Source of the DNA: an uncultured Pseudorhodobacter sp.
Lineage (GTDB): Bacteria > Pseudomonadota > Alphaproteobacteria > Rhodobacterales > Rhodobacteraceae
Direction: 5' to 3'
Assembly: GCA_945957495.1 (NCBI GenBank)
Contig: CAMFLG010000003.1
Coordinates: 1 to 34,858 of the forward strand
Length of the DNA stretch: 34,858 bases
The translations under genes were made by a program, and so were the position numbers. The notes under the pieces were generated by a model. That model saw nothing but the letters and a program-made list of their open reading frames with translations, made no database searches and was not told where the DNA came from. Numbering within the stretch: position 1 is the stretch's first letter; every line of letters begins with the position of its first letter. Positions 28,973 to 34,858 of the stretch are shown one piece after another.

Positions 28973-30919
28973 ATGCCTGTGACCTTGACCAAATCCGGCG
29001 CAATCGCGGTTGTCAGCATCGACAATCCGCCGGTCAACGCCCTGAATACCGCGATCCGTGCCCAACTGTTGGCGCTGGTCGAGGCGACAGAGGCCGACGC
29101 GGCGATTTCGGCCGTTGTTCTGATCGGGGCGGGAAAACTCTTCGTCGGCGGTGCCGACATCACCGAATTTGACCGACCGCCCGAACAGCCCGATCTGCCC
29201 AGCGTCATTGCGCGGATCGAGCGGGCGACAAAGCCATGGGTCGCCGCAATTCACGGTGCGGCGCTGGGCGGTGGGCTGGAACTGGCGCTGGTCTGTCACT
29301 ACCGCGTGGCGGCGCCGGGGGCCACGCTGGGCCTGCCAGAGGTGTCGCTGGGTTTCATCCCCGGCGCAGGCGGCACGCAACGCCTGCCGCGCCTGATCGG
29401 GCCAGAGGCGGCGATCCCCGTTGTGGCAGAGCGGCAGATGCTGCCCACCGATGCCGCGGCCCGTCTGGGGCTGCTGAACAGGGTGATCGAGGCAGATTTA
29501 CGCGCCGGGGCCGTGGCCTTTGCGTCAGAGGCTGCTGCCATACCGCTGCCCCAACCCTTGCCCGCGCAGCCGCTGGCCGACCCGGGCGCTGCGTTCTGGG
29601 ATGCCGCTCGCGCTCGCATCGACAAGGCGGCCAAAGGGCAGGCGGCCCCGCTTGCCGCACTGGAGGCTGTGCGGTTTGGCGTCGAAAACGGCGCGACCCT
29701 TGGTTTGCAACAGGAACGCGCCACCTTCCTGCATTTGCGCAGCACCGAGGAATCGCTTGCGCTGCGCCATCTGTTCTTTGCCGAACGCGCCGCCCCGCGC
29801 CCCGCCGATCTGCGCGGGGTCGAACCGGCGCCGCTGCGCCTTGTCGGGGTTGTCGGCGGTGGCACGATGGGCAGCGGCATTGCCGCCGCCCTGCGCAATG
29901 CGGGGCTACAGGTGATCCTGTCGGAACAGGATGCGGCGGCACTGGATCGTGGATTGGCGTCCGTTCACGGCCTCTTTGATGCCGCCGCCCGCCGGGGCCT
30001 GACATCCGCCGCAGAGGCAGCTGACCGCAAGGCCGGGGTCGCGGGGGTCGTGGGCTTGCAGGGCCTTGCCGCCTGCGATCTGGTGATCGAGGCGGTGTTT
30101 GAAGACCTTGTTGTAAAGCGCGCGGTTTTCGCCGGGTTGGCGGAAACGTGCCGCCCGGATGCGATCCTTGCCACCAACACCTCTTACATCGACCCGCGCC
30201 AGATTGCCGAAGGAATGGCTGGGCCAGACAGGTTCCTTGGCCTGCACTTCTTCAGCCCCGCGCAGGTGATGAAGCTGCTGGAGATCATCCCGATCCCCGA
30301 AACCTCTTCGCAAACCCGGGCCACCGGCTTTGATCTGGCGCGGCGCTTGAGCAAGATCCCGGTGCAATCGGGCATCTGTGAAGGCTTCATCGGCAACCGG
30401 CTGCTGAAACGCTATCGCGGCGCGGCAGAGGCGATGGTGGCGCAAGGCGTGGCCCCCGCCGCGATTGACGCCGCGATGCGCGGCTTTGGCTATCCGATGG
30501 GTCCGTTCGAGATGCAGGATATGGCGGGGCTGGACATCAGTTTCATGAACCGCGAGGCCGCGCGGGCAAAGGGCGAGGATGTGCCGGAAACCCCGGCAGA
30601 CCTGCTGGTGCGCTCCGGTCGCAAGGGCATCAAAACCGGCGGCGGCTGGTATGACTATGCCCCCGGCGACCGCAAGCCACAGCCTTCGGTTCAGGCGGCC
30701 CAGATCATCGCGCCGCTGGTGGCTGCGCCCTGTACCCTTGCCCCCGATGCCATTGTGGCGCGGCTTCTGGGGGTGATGGCCGCCGAAGGGCAGGCGATTC
30801 TGGCCGAAGGCATCGCCAATACGCCCGCCGCCATTGATCTGGTGCAGGTCCACGGTTACGGCTTTCCGCGCACCAAAGGCGGACCGATGTTTTACGCAAG
30901 CAGAAAGACCCCATCATGA
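28973..30919 (+). CDS. Enoyl-CoA hydratase/isomerase - 3-hydroxyacyl-CoA dehydrogenase fusion (FadB/FadJ-like)
   Basis: Crotonase motifs [27 protein letters not shown] and [23 protein letters not shown], then Rossmann [19 protein letters not shown] and HADH C-terminal [28 protein letters not shown]. Confidence 0.94.
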   Translation: MPVTLTKSGAIAVVSIDNPPVNALNTAIRAQLLALVEATEADAAISAVVLIGAGKLFVGGADITEFDRPPEQPDLPSVIARIERATKPWVAAIHGAALGGGLELALVCHYRVAAPGATLGLPEVSLGFIPGAGGTQRLPRLIGPEAAIPVVAERQMLPTDAAARLGLLNRVIEADLRAGAVAFASEAAAIPLPQPLPAQPLADPGAAFWDAARARIDKAAKGQAAPLAALEAVRFGVENGATLGLQQERATFLHLRSTEESLALRHLFFAERAAPRPADLRGVEPAPLRLVGVVGGGTMGSGIAAALRNAGLQVILSEQDAAALDRGLASVHGLFDAAARRGLTSAAEAADRKAGVAGVVGLQGLAACDLVIEAVFEDLVVKRAVFAGLAETCRPDAILATNTSYIDPRQIAEGMAGPDRFLGLHFFSPAQVMKLLEIIPIPETSSQTRATGFDLARRLSKIPVQSGICEGFIGNRLLKRYRGAAEAMVAQGVAPAAIDAAMRGFGYPMGPFEMQDMAGLDISFMNREAARAKGEDVPETPADLLVRSGRKGIKTGGGWYDYAPGDRKPQPSVQAAQIIAPLVAAPCTLAPDAIVARLLGVMAAEGQAILAEGIANTPAAIDLVQVHGYGFPRTKGGPMFYASRKTPS

Positions 30920-32352
30920 TCGCATATCCCGACGTTTCCCTGTTCATCGACGGCGTCTGGCGCCCGGCTTCGGACAAGGGCGTGTTGCCCGTGTTCAACC
31001 CGGCAACCGCGACCCAGATGGCCACCGTTGCCCATGCCACCCGCGATGATCTGGACGCCGCCCTCGCCGCCGCCGCCAAGGGGTTTGAGATCTGGCGCAA
31101 GACCTCTGCCTATGACCGCGCCCGCCTGATGCGCAAGGCCGCCGAGATTCTGCGCAGCAGGGCCGATGACGTTGCCAGCCTGATGACCCGCGAAAACGGC
31201 AAGCCGCTGGTGCAGGCGCGCCTGGAAACGCTGGCCGGTGCCGATATCATCGACTGGTTCGCAGGCGAGGCGCAGCGCAGCTACGGTCAGGTGATCCCGT
31301 CGCGCGCGCCGGATGTGCTGCAGATCACGGTCAAGCTGCCGGTCGGCCCTGTTGCGGCCTTTACCCCGTGGAACTTTCCGATCAATCAGGTGGTGCGCAA
31401 ACTGTCGGCGGCGCTGGCGACCGGGTGTTCGATCATCGTCAAGGCACCCGAGGAAACGCCGGCCAGTCCGGCCGAACTGATCCGTGCTTTCGCCGATGCC
31501 GGGCTGCCCGCAGGCGTGGCGAACCTTGTGTTCGGCGTGCCGTCCGAGATTTCGGAATACCTGATCCCGCATCCGGTGATCCGCAAGATCAGCTTTACCG
31601 GGTCAACTCCGGTGGGCAAGCACCTGGCTGCGCTGGCGGGCCAGCATATGAAACGCGCCACGATGGAACTGGGCGGCCACGCGCCGGTGATCGTGGCAGG
31701 CGATGCCGACCTTGATCTTGCACTGACCACGATTGTTCCACACAAATTCCGCAATGCCGGGCAGGTCTGCGTCTCGCCAACGCGGTTTCTGGTTCAGGAG
31801 GGGCTTTTTGACGCCTTCTCCACACGCTTTGCCGAAATGGCCCGCGCGATCCGCGTCGGCAACGGTCTGGACCCGGAAACAGAGATGGGGCCGCTGGCCA
31901 ATTCCCGCCGGATTCCCGCGCTGGAAGCGTTGGTTGCCGATGCCGTGGATCAGGGCGCGCGTTTGTTGACGGGCGGGCGGCGGATCGGCAACGAAGGTTG
32001 GTTCTTTGAACCGACGGTTCTGGCCGACGTGCCTTTGTCGGCGCGGATCATGAACGAAGAACCCTTCGGCCCGGTCGCCGTGATCAACCCCTACACCGAT
32101 CTGGATGCCGCGATTGCCGAGGCCAACCGTCTGCCCTTCGCGCTGGCCGCCTATGCCTTCACCCGCAGCAGCGCCACCGCAACCCGGTTGGGGGCAGAGG
32201 TCGAGGCTGGGATGCTGTCGATCAACCATCTGGGTCTGGCTTTGCCCGAAGTGCCGTTCGGCGGCATGAAAGACTCCGGCCACGGCACCGAAGGCGGGTC
32301 CGAGGCGCTGGACAGCTATCTGGAAACCCGGTTTGTCACCCGCAAGGGGTAA
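30916..32352 (+). CDS. NAD(P)-dependent aldehyde dehydrogenase (succinate-semialdehyde dehydrogenase-like)
   Basis: [86 protein letters not shown]. Confidence 0.95.
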   Translation: MIAYPDVSLFIDGVWRPASDKGVLPVFNPATATQMATVAHATRDDLDAALAAAAKGFEIWRKTSAYDRARLMRKAAEILRSRADDVASLMTRENGKPLVQARLETLAGADIIDWFAGEAQRSYGQVIPSRAPDVLQITVKLPVGPVAAFTPWNFPINQVVRKLSAALATGCSIIVKAPEETPASPAELIRAFADAGLPAGVANLVFGVPSEISEYLIPHPVIRKISFTGSTPVGKHLAALAGQHMKRATMELGGHAPVIVAGDADLDLALTTIVPHKFRNAGQVCVSPTRFLVQEGLFDAFSTRFAEMARAIRVGNGLDPETEMGPLANSRRIPALEALVADAVDQGARLLTGGRRIGNEGWFFEPTVLADVPLSARIMNEEPFGPVAVINPYTDLDAAIAEANRLPFALAAYAFTRSSATATRLGAEVEAGMLSINHLGLALPEVPFGGMKDSGHGTEGGSEALDSYLETRFVTRKG

Positions 32353-32820
32353 GGTCCACACATCGGTTGAGACCGCGCCGCATTGAGGGATGATGACAGG
32401 GCTGTGGGGCGTGAACCGCCGCCCTGCTGGGCGGTGCGGGCTTGCAACCGGGTGGCCGTCGCGTTGCCAAGCGCGGCAAAGTTGAAGGGTTTGAACGGCT
32501 CCAGCCCGATCGTCGCCATCTTGGCATCCATTGCCGCGTCGTCCGCCGCGGGCGACGATCACGAGGGTGAAAAAGGCTTAGGCCTGCTAGTCCCGGGCCG
32601 GGACACATTGAAAAACCACGCCAATACAATGCGATGGGTTTTGCGTTAAGCTTTCAATAACCACGATTGGCTGAGGCCCTGCGCGCGGCAGGGACGTGGG
32701 CGCAAGCTTTGCAGGCTGGATGCAGGGCGGGTGCGTCATGGTGTCTGCGCCAGGTGCGAAAGCTGGACGCAAGGCGGGTAGGCGCCTACACTCATGTCAG
32801 CAAGGCTTGGGGGGATGGCG

Positions 32821-34116
32821 ATGAAAAAGCGCGCATTGGCACTGTGTTCGGCAGCCGCACTGTTCTGGGGCGGAATGGCCCTGGCCGAGGTTGATGTGCC
32901 TCCCTTCTATCAGGCCGTGGGCCAGATGCAGCCCACGGGCAAGCTGGGCGAGGTGCTGGCCAAGGAAGCCGTGGCGACCGATGTTGCCGGGGCAGAGGCG
33001 TGGCGCATCGCCTTCGTCTCTTCTGACCTGAACGGCAAGCCGACGATTTCCACCGCACTGGTCGTGGCCCCGACGGGCGATGCCCCTGCCGAGGGACGGC
33101 CAATCCTGGTTTGGGCGCATGGCACCACCGGCACGGCGCAAAACTGCGGCCCCTCGCAGGTGCTGAACCCCGCGCAGGATCTGAACGAATACAACCTGAT
33201 CGGCGGCACGTCCTGGACCGATTTCGGCATTCCGGGCCTGACCGATGCGATCAAGGCCGGCTATGCGGTGATCGCGCCGGATTATCAGGGCCTGGGCGGC
33301 GGCGGCGTGCATCAATATGCCATTGCCGCGACGCAGGGCCGCGATGCCATCAACGCCGCCCGCGCGGTGGGGGCGATGGGGCTTTCGGGCGCGGGTAAAT
33401 CCGCCGCCGTCATTGGCTGGTCGCAGGGCGGTGGTGCAGTGCTGGCGGCGGCCAGCCAGCCCGACTATATCAACCAGCCCGGAACCGCCTTTGACGGCCT
33501 GTCCTTTGTCGGCTTCGGCGCGATGGCACCGCAGGATGTGGCCGTGCTGATCCCGCCTGCGGCCTTGACCGAGGACGGCGCCAATCAGCTTATTCCGGGG
33601 TTGGCCGCGCAGTTTTCCGACAGTGTTTTCAACTTCACCCATTACGCAATGAGCATGTGGGCGATGCCTGCGGCCTTCCCCGAGTTGAAGCTGACCGACA
33701 TCTTCACCGAAGAGGGCGCAAAGGCGGTGAACGAAGTGTTTTCCGACAAATGCATGCATGCCGGGGCCGATACCATCAGCTTCACTTATGGTGACGATTT
33801 CAAGACATTGTTGAATCCGCAGCCCAGCAATGCGCTGGCTTGGGTCAAAGGCCTGGTTGCGGCCAGCGTGGCACCGGTCAAGCCGGTGGCGCCTGTGGTG
33901 ATCTACTTTGGCAGCAAGGATGTCACGGTTGATCCGAAGATGGGCGAACTTTACCGCACGCAGATGTGCGGGCTGGGCGGCGATGTGACCCGCGTGCAAT
34001 TGGCGGGCGAACAGAACCACTTCACCACCCCGCCCAATGCCACGCCGCTGCTGATGCCGTGGATCGCCGACCGTTTCGCCGGCAAACCCGCGCCAGAGGG
34101 CTGTCAGGCCGATTGA
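32821..34116 (+). CDS. Secreted lipase-like alpha/beta hydrolase
   Basis: Signal peptide MKKRALALCSAAALFWGGMALA; VWAHGTTGTAQNCGPS; AVIAPDYQGLG; GWSQGGGAVLAAA nucleophile elbow; pattern resembles secretory lipases. Confidence 0.85.
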   Translation: MKKRALALCSAAALFWGGMALAEVDVPPFYQAVGQMQPTGKLGEVLAKEAVATDVAGAEAWRIAFVSSDLNGKPTISTALVVAPTGDAPAEGRPILVWAHGTTGTAQNCGPSQVLNPAQDLNEYNLIGGTSWTDFGIPGLTDAIKAGYAVIAPDYQGLGGGGVHQYAIAATQGRDAINAARAVGAMGLSGAGKSAAVIGWSQGGGAVLAAASQPDYINQPGTAFDGLSFVGFGAMAPQDVAVLIPPAALTEDGANQLIPGLAAQFSDSVFNFTHYAMSMWAMPAAFPELKLTDIFTEEGAKAVNEVFSDKCMHAGADTISFTYGDDFKTLLNPQPSNALAWVKGLVAASVAPVKPVAPVVIYFGSKDVTVDPKMGELYRTQMCGLGGDVTRVQLAGEQNHFTTPPNATPLLMPWIADRFAGKPAPEGCQAD

Positions 34117-34199
34117 CCGGGACACCGGGATCGTCGCAGGTCCATTTCAGCGGGCAGCTGTGGGGGGCAGCAATTGGGTGGGACCGCTATTCGCGGGTC

Positions 34200-34269
34200 T
34201 CGGTAGGGTGCGTGATTTCACGCACCATGGCGACCCGATTAAGGTGCGTGAAATCACGCACCCTACCGA
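34200..34269. repeat. Nested inverted repeat (REP-doublet/MITE-like)
   Basis: 27-bp perfect arms TCGGTAGGGTGCGTGATTTCACGCACC / GGTGCGTGAAATCACGCACCCTACCGA around a 16-nt spacer; each arm contains GGTGCGTGA-NN-TCACGCACC, itself palindromic. Confidence 0.9.
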
Positions 34270-34428
34270 TGTTGCGATGAAACTAGGCATCTCTCGTATC
34301 GCGTCCACCAGCAGTTCTTGGCTCTCTGCCGATTTCGCCAGTCGGAACCTCTGCTCGCCGGGAAAACAAAACCCGTCAAGCCAATTGCGGGACACATCTA
34401 TCCCAACCCAGGTCGCTGCTGTTATCAT
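34267..34428 (-). pseudogene. IS110-family transposase N-terminal fragment
   Basis: MITAATWVGIDVSRNWLDGFCFPGEQRFRLAKSAESQELLVDAIREMPSFIATS resembles the DEDD transposase N-terminus (GIDVSK.WLD...RF); coding sense stops at the 34200..34269 repeat. Confidence 0.7.
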
Positions 34429-34858
34429 GTCTCTCTCTCTTCCTTATGCTTCGCGGTCCCGCACAACGGGCCGCAGTCAACTGTTCGAGACGGTGAGGAG
34501 AGGCGGGATCAGCCTGCCAAAAAAACGTGGGCAGGCCACAAGATGTTCAGCGCTGTCTCCAATCCTGTCGCCGCTCCTGGCCGGGAGAGGTGACGGGGGT
34601 ATCTAGATTAGGGCCGAGACACATAAGGGAAAGCCACAGCCGATGAACCGGACCATGGCAGTCCTAGCAACGCCCAAAGCGGGCCTTCGCGTCGGTTTAA
34701 ACAGGCGGCTTCAAGGTCATACCGGCTGTCGCCCGCCAGACCATGTCGGGCGCCCCGATTTAACCGCTGGGCATCGCGGGCACAGGCACGGTGTTTCCCG
34801 GATCCTTCAAAGGATGACGCCGGATCGTTCAAGACCCGGCCTTGGCGCTTAGCTAGCC

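Noticed and set aside
32355-32793. Short ORFs between the aldehyde dehydrogenase and lipase genes (e.g. MDAKMATIGLEPFKPFNFAALG)
   Set aside because: Fragmentary, no clear family; could be a gene remnant but insufficient to call.
32797-34125. 442 aa minus-strand ORF opposite the lipase-like gene
   Set aside because: Antisense shadow ORF; the sense strand encodes a signal peptide and GWSQGG elbow.
34425-34443. CT-rich microsatellite-like run (tctctctctcttcc)
   Set aside because: Very short and not linked to a gene start with phase-variation potential.

Overview
The window is a GC-rich alphaproteobacterial (Rhodobacteraceae-like) catabolic island, with no rRNA, tRNA or CRISPR seen. It has four parts. 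(1) At the left end, a minus-strand HDAC/acetylpolyamine-amidohydrolase-like gene precedes a truncated serine hydrolase gene. (2) From 1.9 to 12.0 kb there is a sugar module: FGGY kinase, two-subunit transketolase and a fucose-isomerase-like sugar isomerase with an apparent 1-nt frameshift. These are divergent from an RbsB/DUF2291/RbsA/RbsC-type importer and a DeoR regulator. The layout resembles transketolase-dependent D-apiose catabolism. (3) From 12.1 to 32.4 kb there is an unusual amine/acid catabolic module: a class IV transaminase very like (R)-selective amine transaminases, a class III transaminase, a family-5 solute-binding protein, a fused E1 alpha-beta 2-oxoacid dehydrogenase, acyl-CoA dehydrogenase, DUF1537 kinase, class II aldolase, an AcoC-like lipoyl/alpha-beta-hydrolase E2, an IclR regulator, a DppBCDF-type transporter, a CaiB-type CoA transferase, a hydratase/3-hydroxyacyl-CoA dehydrogenase fusion and an aldehyde dehydrogenase. 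A 10-bp-arm perfect palindrome lies in the IclR/DppB divergent promoter, and a related shorter palindrome lies in the E1/acyl-CoA dehydrogenase divergent promoter. (4) The right end has a secreted lipase-like hydrolase followed by decayed mobile-element sequence: an IS110 N-terminal fragment abutting a nested 27-bp inverted repeat, and two IS-end-like similar sequences. All functional names come from reading translations and recalled family features; no database search was run.
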